Shown: positions 45,433-58,003, counted from the stretch's first letter. The stretch is 60,000 nucleotides of DNA from Polytrichum commune (GCA_950295325.1 OX485803.1:21454001-21514000); one strand, 5' to 3'. A program made the numbers and translations. Notes: generated by a model not told the origin, from the sequence alone.

Positions 45433-46398
45433 GTCCAAGTTCCATTGCACAATCCATCCTTCTTGTCATCTATACATCTACAGTTACCATTAACTTAAGT
45501 GTGAGCTACATGGCAGGGTGCTTGTAGCTGCATCAATTCTGTAGCACTTTGATTTCATGTTGAAACATTGTGAGAATTTGAAACTCAGCTCATGTTAAGC
45601 CTCTTCTCGAAGAGCTCTTCACCTACAGTAAATATCTGGTTGCTGTGGCCAACTTGCAATGCTGATGTAGAGTTTGGAGCATAGCCAGTCTTCTTTGGAA
45701 ACTTTCAAGCACAATTGTCATCAACTCGGCCTTTGGATTTTCTTTGTCACCAATAATTTCGATGAGGGTGAGGTGACATTGGAATCAGCAATGACATCGG
45801 TGACCCATAATTATATATAAGGGGTCCCAGGCCAAAATTGTAGTTGACTTTGCTCCATTCAAACCAATGAGCTCAATTACGATACTTACAATTCATAAAA
45901 AAATGTCCGTGTACAAATTTACCCTGGGAGTTATGGGACTTTTAGTAGGTGACATTTATTGAATAGCAACCTAAAAGGTCATCACCTTCTTACCTGAAAT
46001 GCTGACCAGATCCCTGGTAAAGGTTGCAGTTGCCATGGAGTACATTCACCGTTCTTAAATGTTCAGTCAGTAATGATATTCATTTCATAACTAAAGATAT
46101 AGGCCAGGTCTATCCTCAAACTGGAAATTTAGAGAATTATTACTCATATGCAACTTAGTCAATATCATGAAAAATGCATCACAATTGCGACTAATGCACA
46201 ATACAATGCATTTCACGCCAGAAAGCACCCTTCTGGCATGTTGAAATGATTACAAATTACACCCACAAGTCTGGTGTATTAGCCAATGAAGAGAACAACT
46301 CACTTCGCCCCCCCCCCCCCCGGAGAAAAGCACAGATGTGACTTGGAGCCATTGAAGTTTCAATCCAGCCAGTAAAATTCTCATAAATGCAGTTCTCT

Positions 46399-49300
46399 TT
46401 ATTGAGAGGTAGTAAGCTGAGCGTTCCTCTTGCTTGAATCTGACAAATACTTAACAACCTGACCTTCTAAAACTTCTCGCCTGGGAATTGACACACCAAG
46501 CTGCCGCTCAAACTTACCTAAAACAAATTCTTCCCTTGCTTCACAAATGGAAATGACTGTTCCCTTGCGGCCAAGTCGGCCTGTGCGACCACCTCTATGT
46601 GCATAGTGCGACCCATCTGTTGGCAACTCGAGGTTGACAACAAGGTCGCAGTTAGGAATGTCCAATCCCCTGGCACCCACTTCACTGGTTGCCAGAATGC
46701 GGAGCTTGCCGGTTCGAAATGACGTCAAAATGTTGGCCCTTTCCATTTTGTTCAAATCACCGTGTAGAGAACCTGGAATAACAAACAGAGTTTTGAGAAT
46801 GTCTGCCACCTTCTTGCATGTGCTGCTGTGCAGTAAATTCAGTGAAAAAGATAACCTATACGACAACTTAAATGATATCATTACCACAATAGAGTTATCC
46901 TTGACCTTAATGGAGCTTTTGGTCAGGAGTTGCTTGTTTTGCACACAACACTTTCCATGTTCGGTAAATTTTAAGTGCATGCTCGGAGTTAGCATGGAGG
47001 AATGAGCAAAGAACATTCTATATCGGTTCATTGAGGGTCAAACTCAATTTTGCAAGCCAGAAGGTGCTAGAATGAGTTTGGCCCTCATTGAACCAAAATA
47101 GGTTGCTCTTCATTTGAATTCAACACTACTTCCAAAATTGCACCACAAGGGGGAAGTACTTATTGATTTTGTATGCAAAACAACCAATAAGAAATCATAG
47201 GGTATCAACTCTGATTAAAAGTCCCATTCAGTTCAGAGATAAATCTAATAAGGAATAAAATACAAATTCTTCACTACAAATGGACCGGGCCCAAGATGAA
47301 CAGATCAGAGAATCTTCTGAAATAAGGATACGTAAGTGGACAGAATGAGCAGCCACCCCGTTTACTTACAACATAGAATGTAAATGTAATGAGCCCATTC
47401 ACATGGGTTAGCACAATCAGACTGGATACCCAGACTTGAATTTGAAGAGAAAGGTATGTAATTTAGAGATACTCTTGCAAAACCTATGTTCTGTATGTAC
47501 CTGCAGAAAGGCCTCTTGCTTGCAGCTTGAATTCGACGTCTTTCAATCGCCGTGAATGATTTAGAAACACAATAACCGACTTTGCTTCCAGAGCATGAAT
47601 GCACTTCCTCAAAATGTCCACGTGATGTCTCACAGGTGCAATGACATAAAAATGCTCCAAATTTGGGGGCATACTCTCCCTTGCTCCCTGCAAATCGGGT
47701 GAAATGGAAGCAGCTCCTTCTTTGGGAGTTTCTCCATTTGAAGAAGAGGATCCTGGTTTGTAATTTTCCACCTCAATAATGGAAGTGGCACGAACAAGAA
47801 GAGGTCGGTGCCCCCAAACGGCTGCTGCTCGTAAAACTGCGGAGGGCATTGTTGCAGAGACCAGAACTGTCTGCCGCTCCACCTTTGTGCCTCCCTTTCT
47901 GCCACCAAAGGATAATATAGCCTTGTAAGTATCGATGTTCAAACAACAGTTACAGATAAAGGTAGCCAGTAAACCTGTAGCATTCTTAAAAATCTGTAAG
48001 GAAGTTCTTATTCTATTCTAGCTTCAAGAACAAATCCAAAAATTGAGCTTCTTGGTTACATGCATGAATGCCAAGCAATGTCAAGTGGCAAGCTTTCATT
48101 AGTGGACACCTCATTGTTACCTATCTTCAAATGAACGCTTATCTTGATTGAAAAACTGGAAGATTGAAAAATGACAAAGAGTAACTTAGGTCAGGCATCC
48201 TGAGTTTGCCATGAAAAAGGGCATGAATCAAGCACATGCTTACTCCACCTGCCTGATATTTCTTGGTCTCGTCATCAAGAAATGTTTGTACAGGGGCAAA
48301 CTTGTACCAGTGACAAGAGATTCTCAGAACTCTTAACTTACTTCTTTGGGGGTGATGTTGATGAGGAGGGTTCTGAATCACCGAATTCATCATCATTCAT
48401 AGCCACATCTGCAATGTTTCGACGTTGTCCTACATGTTCAAGTATCCTGCGCATATCTCCTCGGAATTTAATGGAAAGAAGCTGATCCGCTTCGTCGAGG
48501 ACCAGAAATCGGCAGCCATGGGTATGAAGCTTCCCTGCTTTGCTGATCTCTGAAATTCTTCCTGGTGTACCAACTACGATGCAAGGCTTGTTCCTCTTCA
48601 ATGCTTCCTCTTGTCGGCTTTGGTTTGCACCACCAATTATCTGTTGGACGACTTTCTTGTACTTTGGACCCAAAATACGTTCCGCCTCTCTCACAATCTG
48701 CATGGCTAGCTCTCGAGATGGAACTACAATGACAGCTTCAACCCCATCCCTGTTGATGGTATCTTCTGTTACGGTGTCCTCTCCTTGTAATTCACGGAGG
48801 GGACCAACTTTTGAGAGAATTGGAAGCAAGTAAGCTAAAGTTTTCCCTGATCCTGTGTAGGATTGAAGTGCGGCGTCATGGCCGCCCAGTATAGTGGGAA
48901 TTGCTGCTACCTGCATTGGAAGGAGTATAATCTTGAGACCAATAATGAAAAAAATTACTTGCATCAATTTATTTGGATCTCTGTAGTTTAGAGTTAGGTT
49001 GTCAGGTACCTCCTTGCTGATCACTGTTTGTTAGTATGTTTAAGCAGGAAATTAGAAAACATCTTGAATTTGTTAGCAACAAAACTGTCAAAGCCTCAAT
49101 TCAATATTGCAGACAGACTCCACATTTCCCTGGGTATGCAATATGTTGACTAAACCTTTTCTGTGAACATAAATTTCTAGTTTTAGAGTTTCTAGTGCTG
49201 TATTCTCCTGTATTAGATTCATTTTCTTCAGTGTGTCCTATTTGGCTTACACATTCATCTTGTCTGTGTTCTCGTTCTAGATGTCTAAATTTTGGGCTCT

Positions 49301-50568
49301 TCCAGTTTATGTGTGGTTTGTGTTTGGGATTAAGCAGACGTTGATGTGAAGATGACAACGGTGTTATGTGAGGCAAACAGATGAGCTCGTAGAATCAGAA
49401 GCATCTCGCCAAGGTGAAGCGCCAAGCTCATCATCTATGGTCATATCCCTTGCCTCTAAACCCTAAACCCTAAACCCTGCAACGCAATTTCATCATAAAT
49501 TTATCAACAAAGAGAATGCTCCGAGTACTTCCAGCAATAGTAGGGAAGCGAGAATTTTCTGTATAAGATTCATTTTCTTCAGTGTATCCTATTTGGATTA
49601 CACATTCATCTTGTTTGAGTTTCTAATTCTAGATGCCTAAACTTTGGGGTTTTACCAGTATATGCATGGTTTGTGTTTGAAGGTTAACAAATATTGATGA
49701 GAAAGATGACCATGGCGTTAACCAAATGAGCTCGTAGAAGCAGAGGCATCTCTTGAAGCACCAAGTTTATCAACTTTGGTCATACTCCTTGCCTCTCTCT
49801 ACACCCTAAACCCTAATTCCTAAACCCTGCACTGGCAATTAATTTGAAGAATTATCAACAAAAATTATCAGCAAGAGAAAAGCTCCGAGAGTTTATGTGT
49901 GGTTTGTGTTTGAGGGTATGTGCTATGTGTATGTGTGCCATTAGCAAACATCGATGTCAAGATGATCATGGCGTTAATTGAGGCAAACAGATAAGCTCGT
50001 AGAATCAGAGGAATCTCTTCACAATCAAGCGCAAAGTTTATTATCTATGCTCATCCCCCTTGGCTCCAAACCCTAAACCTTAAACCCTGCAACGGCAATT
50101 TCATTTGAAGAAAGAGAAAAGAGAAAAGCTCCGAGAACTTCTAGCAATGGTAAAGAAACGGCAGCAAACCTGCACATCGGTGGGGACTTCCAGCCTCTCC
50201 TGCCTTAATCTCTGCAAAAGAAGCGACGAGAGCTTAAGAGCAGCGAAATCCTTCTCGGCAAAAGGAAAGGACCTTGTGTCAGCAGGGGCTACCCTAACAA
50301 CAGCCTTGCATTTAACAATCGCTTTCTTCCTGGCTGCCCTGTTCACCACGCTCTCCAATTCGGTCAAATTAAGACTGCCGTTGTGAAATTCAGTCTTCAC
50401 TTTATGAGCGGCGGGTTCTTGCGCATTAGAAGATGAAGAGGATCCATGTCTGGCAGGTGCGAAAAGACTGCTTGTATGCTGACGAGAGCGGTAAATGTAA
50501 GAGAAAGTTCGGTGCACACCGAAAGATAATTGACCTGTGCTCCCGCGAATGGAGATTGACAGTGCCAT
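46399..50568 (-). CDS. DEAD-box ATP-dependent RNA helicase, RH47/ISE1-like (579 aa, 4 exons)
   Basis: Exons on the minus strand: 50170-50568, 48342-48910, 47501-47898, 46399-46772. Phases tile to 579 aa. The first ~60 residues are Arg/Ser-rich without acidic clusters and fit a mitochondrial or dual presequence. Helicase motifs appear in order: Q-motif part VPTDVQ, motif I SYTGSGKT, Ia VPSRELAMQ, Ib TPGR, II VLDEADQLL, III VSATMP, IV VIVFLNHSRR, V ATSEVGARGLDIP, VI HRGGRTGRLGR. The SYTGSGKTLAYLLPILS segment and the Ser-rich insert after motif II match Arabidopsis RH47 (ISE1, At1g12770). ISE1 is a mitochondrial RNA helicase whose loss affects plasmodesmata and embryo development. Assignment to this subfamily is by motif pattern from memory. 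Intron 1 is 1.26 kb and filled by a tandem duplication. Confidence 0.9.
49190..50160. repeat. Tandem duplication with telomere-like motifs in RH47-like intron 1
   Basis: Three related units start near 49190, 49550 and 49890. Shared blocks are GATTCATTTTCTTCAGTGT, TATGTGTGGTTTGTGTTTG, GATGA-CATGGCGTTA and GAGCTCGTAGAATCAGA. Each ends in CTAAACCCTAAACCCTGCAA or a variant, then AGAAAAGCTCCGAGAACTTC. The last unit runs up to the exon 1 donor at 50170. The telomere-type AAACCCTAA occurs in each copy. Confidence 0.85.
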
Positions 50569-51176
50569 CTTAACCCCTCCTCCCCACATCAGCAGTTAGG
50601 ATTTCTGTACACACACCTTCAGCCTCCAAATTCGCAAGTGATGATGCCAAACAACCAAACACTAACACTTTCCATACCCATACCATACCAACACCCAGAC
50701 TTCAAGGGCTGAACGTAATCTTCTTCCGCAGCTAAAAGAGCTTCGGCAGAGAGATTTCAAAAAACGACCAGCCTAAACTTGTCGAAGCTCAAACTAATCA
50801 AGTCTTAATGTGAAACAAGATGCAACCAGGATAGCTTTAGTGGCACAAATCTAACTGCAACATCCTTCTCATCCTTTCTCCTAACCCACTCTATGAGATA
50901 GCCATCCCTATGGGCTGGAATTCCACCCTGCAGCTTGATACGTGAATCTACGTGGGGTGAAGATATAAGAATGCCATATCTTCATATTTTGAGCTTCTTT
51001 AAGTGATATGTACCATGTGATGACAAGTCACAAACATATGAGTAGCACACAGGGCCCACAGAGGATAACTTGCTACAAGGAGGAGGCAGAAGCATTAGTG
51101 CAGCGTTTAGGTGGATTTTCGGTGTTCACTGCTAGCAGCGATTTCATCGAAGGGAAGTGAAAACTTGGGTTAGGAG
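50569..51176. promoter_or_regulatory. Divergent promoter region, RH47-like / uL18-like
   Basis: The two start codons face away from each other across 608 bp, so this short segment must hold both promoters. No unambiguous TATA box was picked out. No open frame of note. Confidence 0.6.
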
Positions 51177-51770
51177 ATGGCAGCTCTGCGGGTTGTACCG
51201 GGCGTTGTAATAGTACCACAAGCTTTGAGTTTTTCACCGCAATTTTGCAAACAGACAAAGAGAGAAGGCATTCGAGGTGGTTTGAACAAGGAGAATTGTG
51301 CTCTAAGTTGGTCCAGTACATTATCCGCCTCGAATGAACTCTTTTCTTCAGGAATTTGCACGAATATAAGGTCGAGAGGTTCTTTGGTTGTAGAAGCGGC
51401 ATGGACACGGCGGTCGAAAGGGCAACCATCCAAGAACAAAAAGTCATGGAAGCAACGAACCGAGAAGTATTTCAAGCCTTTCATTCTGGATGTGTTCATC
51501 AGCTCCAAATATGTGCATGCCAAGGTGATGCACCGTGTGACTAGCAGCGTAGTGTCTGTTGCCACCACCAGTTCGAAAGATTTGAAGAATTCTTTACAAT
51601 CTTTAGTAGATTACAATGCGTGCAAGGTGGTGGGAAAGCTCATTGCTGAAAGGTCTTTGGAAGCGGATGTGTACGCCGTGGCCTTCGATTTACGTAAGAA
51701 CGAGAAATTAGAGGGTAAGCTGGCTGTTGTAATTGATTCTATCATTGAACACGGCCTTACTTTGGTCTAA
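51177..51770 (+). CDS. Organellar-type ribosomal protein uL18 (L18p/L5e family), 197 aa
   Basis: A single-exon gene. The C-terminal ~100 residues follow bacterial L18: KPFILDVFISSKYVHAKVM matches the strand that contacts 5S rRNA, then VVSVATTSSKDLK, a YNACKVVGKLIAERSLEADV helix, and VIDSIIEHGL at the end. Residues 1-90 are Ser/Arg/Lys-rich and lack acidic runs, as expected of an organelle-targeting extension. Plants have several nuclear uL18-like proteins for chloroplasts and mitochondria. The fold fits the family, but the organelle cannot be fixed from sequence. The loose match in the 5S-binding N-terminal part leaves open a diverged L18-like paralogue rather than the core ribosomal protein. 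It is divergent from the RH47-like gene. Confidence 0.8.
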   Translation: MAALRVVPGVVIVPQALSFSPQFCKQTKREGIRGGLNKENCALSWSSTLSASNELFSSGICTNIRSRGSLVVEAAWTRRSKGQPSKNKKSWKQRTEKYFKPFILDVFISSKYVHAKVMHRVTSSVVSVATTSSKDLKNSLQSLVDYNACKVVGKLIAERSLEADVYAVAFDLRKNEKLEGKLAVVIDSIIEHGLTLV

Positions 51771-54529
51771 TTTTTTTGTGTCATCTTGCTCACACATGCT
51801 TGCCATATTGTTCTGCTCCACAAATTCATACTTGTTGTCTGAATCCTTGAGTCTTGCAAATCTTGTATCCTGTTTACCATGGTTGCAAGGGTGAAGTATG
51901 AGGTTTGTCAGTATTTCATGTCTTTCTTACAACCAATATTTTGCACTTCTTTCCGAGAAATGTCGGATACCTAATCTTATTCTTGCACCGGGAAAATATT
52001 GTGGAGAATTATATCAAACTCAAACTATCTTGCGTAAGTTGTTGAACTCCACATACGTTGAAGCGCATGATAGTTGTTGTATGATAGTTATGAGTCAGGA
52101 AAGATGGGTACCGACCTATTCAACAAAATAAACAGCGAAACTTTGTTTTGCTACCTGCTGATTAAGCACGAATAATCCATTGCAAGGAAGCATAGGTGGT
52201 CTTTTCTTGCAATTGATTTCCCTCTAGTAGCAGGTATCGCGGGTCGTCTTTGGATGATAAGGTGCTAAAACCCTAATTCTATAAACCCTAAACTCTACTT
52301 GCAGTTGTGGCAGAACATGACGGTAAGTCAGGCGAAGTTTATGAAGTTGAAGTGGTATCTAAATTGCGCATGTACAATGTCAGTACCTAATTTTGAGGTA
52401 GGAGGTCACATGGAACTTTACGCCCGTATCGTTCCTGTATGTAGAGTTTAATTGCGTTTTTGGGGCTCATTGTATGCTTAATCTTATCCACGACCTGAAG
52501 TTCGAGACGGCGTATGCCATTTGTGATGATCCCTGAAGGGGTCAACCATTAAAGTTTTAACCACCGTCTTTGGGCATGTTCTACACATGTACATTTCCAA
52601 ATTCAGGTTTCTGACACTAGGGTTGAACTGAAAATGTTCACATTTCTAGTAGTTGTCACGGAATAGGCAGAGGCGTAAGGATAGAAAGAGGAGAGATAAA
52701 GTAAAGAGGAGAGGTCCAGATAGGTTGCTAGTCTGCACATGGGTTGGGTAGGCTTCAAATTCGGTGTGCATGCAAGAAAGACAACAAGGGAGGAGGGGAC
52801 GGGAGGATCACAAAACTTCACAAAACTCTTGCTAAGTCCTTTTCCTCCAATCTTTCTTCGAAATCCGAATTTGGTGTTGCATTCAGTTCTACTATTCTGC
52901 ACAAATTCTTACCATTCCAACCAAGCCCTTCGCATGTTTTATGCCACAATAGCATGCCTTTGATGCTCCTCATCCTCCTTGCAATCTTCTTTGTGGATTT
53001 CCATTCATAACCCTGTCCTAGATGTAAATTAGAATTTCAAGGTTTTACTCAGGGTAGTGATTTGCTCTTAGCAGCTTTGCATTTGGCGTTTGCTTGCACA
53101 GGGAAGATCTGATCCATAGAGTGATGCCTGGATCAACACTTTGAGGGCCAAAAGCTAATTTCCACTCTGGATTGAACACAGTCTTGCCTGATGTGGATGT
53201 GATACGTGGTAAAATTATTTCCAAAAAACAATTAATTTGTGTGGAACTAGACAACACTCTACGGTATTGTCCGGCAACAATGTAGGACTGGATTACTTGG
53301 GGTTTGAGCTCTCTCAGGAGTGTAGAAAGTTTGTATCGTGAAGTGGCTACAAACCTATCCTTGTTTTAGGTGTAAATCAACAAAATGAGTCCTGTAGAGG
53401 TACTCAGTGACGGTGATGCATCTTTATTTCTGCTTCAATTCATTCACACATGTAGAGTTCCATCTATCACCCTGCTTGTGGGATAGGGAGAAAAGGGTGA
53501 TCATTGAGGATACTTATTGTGTATACCCATTGTCGTTTAGAGTTTATTCCTTCTATGTAGGGTTTGCCCCTCTTTCAGTAATTGCTATTAGGTACTTAGC
53601 GCAGTCAATTACTCCCCTCACATTGTCATTGCCACTCAGACTTTATGATTACTAACACATCTCCTTAATTTCAGCATCAATCCCAATTGCTCCCACCCCT
53701 TCATCCTCTCATAAACCCTTCACTTAGTCATTTTTTCATGTATGGCTTGTACAAAAGGTTGATGTTGTGCTCAAGTCCACCAATGAGCGCATCCTTCATC
53801 TTACCTGAAAACATCCCATCCGTATGAATTACATCATTTGTTGGAGATACTTCATTACCTTCACAAGGCTTCAATTTATGCTTTTTGAGACCTCCCATGA
53901 ATTCTCTAATGCCAACATCACGATTCTCACTCCCACCAAATCTTCCAAAATCTTCACCATGGAAGTATGATCATGCTTAGTTTAAATTGGATCAAAAAGG
54001 AGGGTATGCCGGTGGATATACCCAAAGCACGGCGTTCTTTAGTAAAAGGTGAAAGAATAGTTTGCTTTGTGCCAAGACCCAACTCTGTGATCTGTCGTGT
54101 AAATAACGATCGTGTGTCACTACAACTCGAGTACCAACCAACACTAACAAACAACACTAAAACATAGCAAAGTCACACATAAACAACACACCTCGACATG
54201 CCCCCTCAGCTGACTATGGAGTCCCACCAAGCAGCTAGGACCAATGCCAATCCAAAGGGCTAGGATAATGAAGAATTGCTCTGCAACCAACTAGCGTGGT
54301 GAATGTCATTCCAAGGAACTGTAGGCAGGGTGCAGTGTGAGCCCCATTCTTAATCGCCTCTGATGTTTGGCCATCAGAATCCAAAGATTTAATTCCACCG
54401 TCTCATGTTCGATTGTGTCTCTAAGTCATAACTCCTCATTTTCAATTTGGGCAAGCACAAGATGATGAAAACCACACATGAACATTGAGTACGATTGGTG
54501 GAAGCACCAAGTACCGAAGATCCTCGACA
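51771..54529. other. Intergenic DNA, no gene recognised
   Basis: Contains a telomere-like stretch near 52263-52295 (AAACCCTAA-type motifs). A 66-codon plus-strand frame at 53967 and several others show no family resemblance. Confidence 0.55.
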
Positions 54530-54667
54530 GCAAGGAGAACTCCACTGTCTAGCTGGTAGAGAAATCAAGGGTGGCCTCAAGCATGTCATGTGCCAGCCAC
54601 GATGACACTGATCGCACAAGAGCATAGTAGCCACTCATTTCTTCTCCCCACACACAAAACACGGAAG
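54530..54667 (-). pseudogene. Broken PHD-finger fragment
   Basis: On the minus strand PCFVCGEKK is followed by an in-frame TGA, then by MLLCDQCHRGWHMTCLRPPL. This gives the C-x2-C, C-D-x-C and H-x2-C part of a PHD zinc finger. The last Cys pair is blurred (W-x3-CC). There is no continuous gene around it, so it is a relic. PHD fingers also occur in some plant and algal retrotransposons, and a repeat origin is as likely as a host gene. Confidence 0.55.
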
Positions 54668-55167
54668 GCCCTCTGGTACAACGACCAGTTCAAGATGGAT
54701 TGTGCCCTCAATGGGTAGATGACATGGGGTTGTCAACCATAAACTCCCACCCTTGTGCGTCGTAGTCCGGGTGAGAACCCATGGCTGACATGCACTCCAT
54801 CGTCATTTAGATGAAACCCCCAAGCCCAAGACACTCCAAAACAGGTTTCAACACACCACTTTATTCAAATACCCCAGGGTTCAGAGCACTTACAAATGCT
54901 CTTTGTTCCTCTCCGGAGTAAAAACCCATTTGCTCGAGGCCAACCCAATCCACACTCTATCCTATGGGATCTAACCCCTTAATCTACCCTAGTTAGAGTT
55001 TAAGCCAACAACAGGTCCAACATTTGGTATGGCAGTCCTCTCCCATTAAAATTTAATAAAACTACCACCTACAGTTCCACCGCCCCTCTACCCACACATT
55101 GAACAGTTCCCAGCTAACAGTGCAGCCTCTCCTCCGCTTACGTCCACCATGGTTTGCTGGCCTTACA
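54668..55167. other. Flank of the gypsy 3' LTR
   Basis: No feature recognised. TTACA directly abuts the LTR end and may be the target duplication, but the other flank is outside the window. Confidence 0.5.
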
Positions 55168-56129
55168 TGTCGCAACCCTTGCTAGCCCCCTTTGACAATC
55201 TTGCCAATTTTTAATTCTAGCAAAGGTTACGAGCGCTAACCATTCACATTCCGCCATGCTAATGGTTAGCTCGTCCTACCCCGGACCATATAGTTCATAG
55301 GAAGGGAACCAACCCTCCTACTTTACTTTCCGCACTCCCCCCTTAATCGGTAACCAATTCCCAAATGTGGACTTCCATCCATGGAAGTCCAATCCTATGT
55401 TGATCATCGCATTGCCGGAGCAACACTACAACAACCCGAACCATACTAGGCAACTATGGCCTCACATTGGGCCAATGCCCATGGAGGCCGTGCCGTTCGG
55501 CCTCGGGTGGGTGAGGCCACACCACCTCACCCATATAAGCCTCTAGGACTCTACGCGGGGCCCCTACCCCACCGTCAAGAAACCTCTTGTCTCTCTACCA
55601 AGAGTTGGGGCCAAGTGGACACTTTCCCTGAGCCGCTGGGCCTAGAAGCCCCCAGCAGCTTCAGACCATCATAACTTCCTTGTATGATGTCTGATCATAC
55701 CAACCAACCACTCCATCTTCATCTACGCTTCACGTAGATGTCGATGGACTCCTCACTTGCCCCAATCGGGCAAGTCTTGGGGAAGTTATGCCTGTTTGAA
55801 CCTTGGCAGTCCCGGGAATCACTCCCAGGCACTGCTGTACCAGGGACAGCGCCCCACTCAAATGGCCATAACTCCTAGCTCACACCTCCGATTGAGGTGT
55901 TCTTGAGCATTCTAGAATCACCACGCCATGAGCTACGCATAGCTCATGGCCTTACCCTTGTGCCTCCTAGTCTTCGTGGGTGGGAGGCGTTTCCAACGCC
56001 CGGGGCCCTCACCCACACTAGGACCACTTGGGCCCTCTCACCAATGGCGCCACAAGTCCCGGGTGTCACTCCGGAGTCCCCCTTGTGCCCATGGTGTTTC
56101 GGGCACTCCTCATGGAGAGGTGCGCGACA
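55168..56129 (-). mobile_element. Ty3/gypsy 3' LTR (962 bp)
   Basis: On the minus strand the LTR starts TGTCGCGCACCTCTCC and ends GGGTTGCGACA, with TG..CA boundaries and a short TGTCGC/GCGACA terminal repeat. Just before its start (minus strand) lies the purine-rich GGTGGGGGTGAG, the expected polypurine tract. The same LTR recurs truncated at 41248-41549, as a fragment at 57764-57887, and as the 5' LTR from 59376. Confidence 0.9.
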
Positions 56130-57146
56130 CTCACCCCCACCAAACGGAGTCGATGCCCTCATCGACTATACTCTTAGTCGGCACACCAATTCTTAAGTTG
56201 CCATCCTCTATGGTGCGGCATTGTGTTTACCTTAGGGCACGACCCCCACAATGCATCTTCAAATTTGGCATAGTCCCAAAGGTGTCGTTCCTAGGTGGTC
56301 CGTTGGCGACCTTGGATCTCTCCTCCAAGGACCTAACCTACATTAGACCCACCTACTTTGGGACTCACTTGGGTTGCCCCTCCTTTGGGGCCTCCCCCGT
56401 TAGGCTCCACTAGCCTAACATGACACATCTAGCTAGGCGAGACCTCAACGCTTCCACTAAATTGTCTCGGTTGCAATTCCGAGATGGCTTTCCATTGTTA
56501 AGCCACGCCTCGATCGCACGGGAGTGATGCCAAGTCCCGCCCGACTCGGTTCCCACTTTGCTCTTTCAAGACATGGGTTCATGACTCCCATGCGCCAACT
56601 TTCGTTAGCTCGCAGGTAGCACTTTTATGAGCACGCGCCATCACCTTGTCCCCGCCTAGACAAGCCCACAACTAAGAAGTTTCTTGGTTTTATCCAAGGC
56701 CCCTCCAAGCCATGGCCCCCAATTACTCGGCTTACCCAACCTAGTTTGGCATGTCTATTCCCCCTCTTCCATTAACCAAGCACAAGTACAAGACTAGGAC
56801 CTCATCTCATACTTTTCTCTTTGCACCACTAAAGTTTGGACTTTATTCCCTCAAGCCAAAGATCAAGTTCATGTTGTGGAATAATTAGCCTCGAAGTTAA
56901 GTGTGCTACTAGCGTCTCTCCCCCACTAAAGGAGATTGATGTCCTCATCAATGCCTACGCTTCACTTTATTGGAATGTGTAGCCTTAATTTCTTCAAAGT
57001 GCTTTACCAATTCCTTGGTGTTCATCATGTCTCTTGCGGTTACCCAAACGGCTTCTTTCTCATGGTATCCTCACCATTTCACCAAGTACTCCTTTGTACA
57101 TTTTCTTTCCTTTTCACTTGGGCTTCCTACACTTGAGGATGCCCTC

Positions 57147-57353
57147 CTACCTCATGTTCCAAATGACGTCCACAAGGTCGGGAGGTGGCCTAATCACTTG
57201 CTTGTGATCGGGCCACAAGGTGTTGTCCTGAAATGGCTTTAGGAATGAGACATGAAATGTCGGATGCACTTTGATCTTGGGCGGTAATTCCAACTTATAC
57301 ATGTCCTTCAACATTTGTTCCACAATGGGAAGCGGAGTTCCAATTTTGGACAT
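57147..57353 (-). pseudogene. Integrase C-terminal segment (gypsy)
   Basis: Contains YKLELPPKIKVHPTFHVSFL, the conserved block at the end of plant gypsy integrases just before the chromodomain. It is separated by a frame break from the integrase fragment upstream at 57378-57776. Confidence 0.85.
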
Positions 57354-57377
57354 GAACTTTGGAGTGAGGCCTTTCGG

Positions 57378-57776
57378 CTAAGTGAAGTTGTTTACATTCA
57401 ACAACACCTTTTGGCCCACCTCATTCTCCACTTCGCGTCTTCTGGCATTGACTTGCACTCCGTAGCACCTTCGGGCTTTCTCCACCAACAACTTGGTCAT
57501 CTCCAAGACTTGTTTACCATCCTTGGCCAAGTCCTCACCATCTAGGTTGAACTCTAGTGTTAAATGTGCCTCCTCGAGAGCTAGGTTAATAGGTTGGAGC
57601 GCATCCACTCCATAAGCCACCACGAAAGACCACCCCTTGGTAGCCAAGTGCATGGCTACATTGCAATTACACTCCGCTCGACCCACATAGTCCGCCCAAT
57701 CTCCTTGGTCCGCCCCCACCAAATTCCTCAAGTATTGCTTCAAGACTCCATTCACACGCTCCGCCCTCACCCACAC
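57378..57776 (-). pseudogene. Integrase fragment (gypsy)
   Basis: Begins at the ERVNGVLKQYLRNLV motif (compare T-x-R-x-N-R-x-L-E-x-Y-L in intact integrases), followed by DWADYVGRAECNCN. The upstream DDE catalytic core and zinc-binding head are gone, replaced at the junction by an LTR fragment. Confidence 0.8.
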
Positions 57777-57887
57777 TAGGAGTACTTAGGCCCTCTCACC
57801 AATGACGCCACAAGTCTCGGGTGTCACTTTGGGGTCCCCTTTGTGCCCATGGTGTTGAGAGCACTCCTTATGGAGAGGTGCGCAACA
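57764..57887 (-). mobile_element. LTR fragment inside the gypsy coding region
   Basis: On the minus strand it starts TGTTGCGCACCTCTCC and covers the first ~124 bp of the same LTR, then joins the integrase frame directly. It has diverged from the 3' LTR by a number of substitutions, so it is not a recent copy of it. Confidence 0.85.
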
Positions 57888-58003
57888 CGACCAATCTCCT
57901 CATCCGAGCCCTATATCAGAACCTCAACAATTGCACCAGAAAATAAAATGAGGTAAGCAGCCGCGTGCCAACCTGGAACTGCCTCTCAATTACAATCTCC
58001 ATG

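Larger units (their letters stand above)
44622..46398. other. Intergenic region between APH1 and RH47-like genes
   Basis: Contains a copy of R1 (44988-45160), a copy of M2 (45225-45432) and, near 46307-46321, a poly-C run that lies just beyond the RH47-like stop codon. No gene supported. Confidence 0.6.

Noticed and set aside
46307-46321. Poly-C run as a regulatory element
   Set aside because: A simple homopolymer just past the RH47-like stop codon, likely of uncertain length; nothing else supports a function.
53967-54167. 66-codon plus-strand frame as a gene
   Set aside because: No domain, no splice context and no similarity that I recognise.
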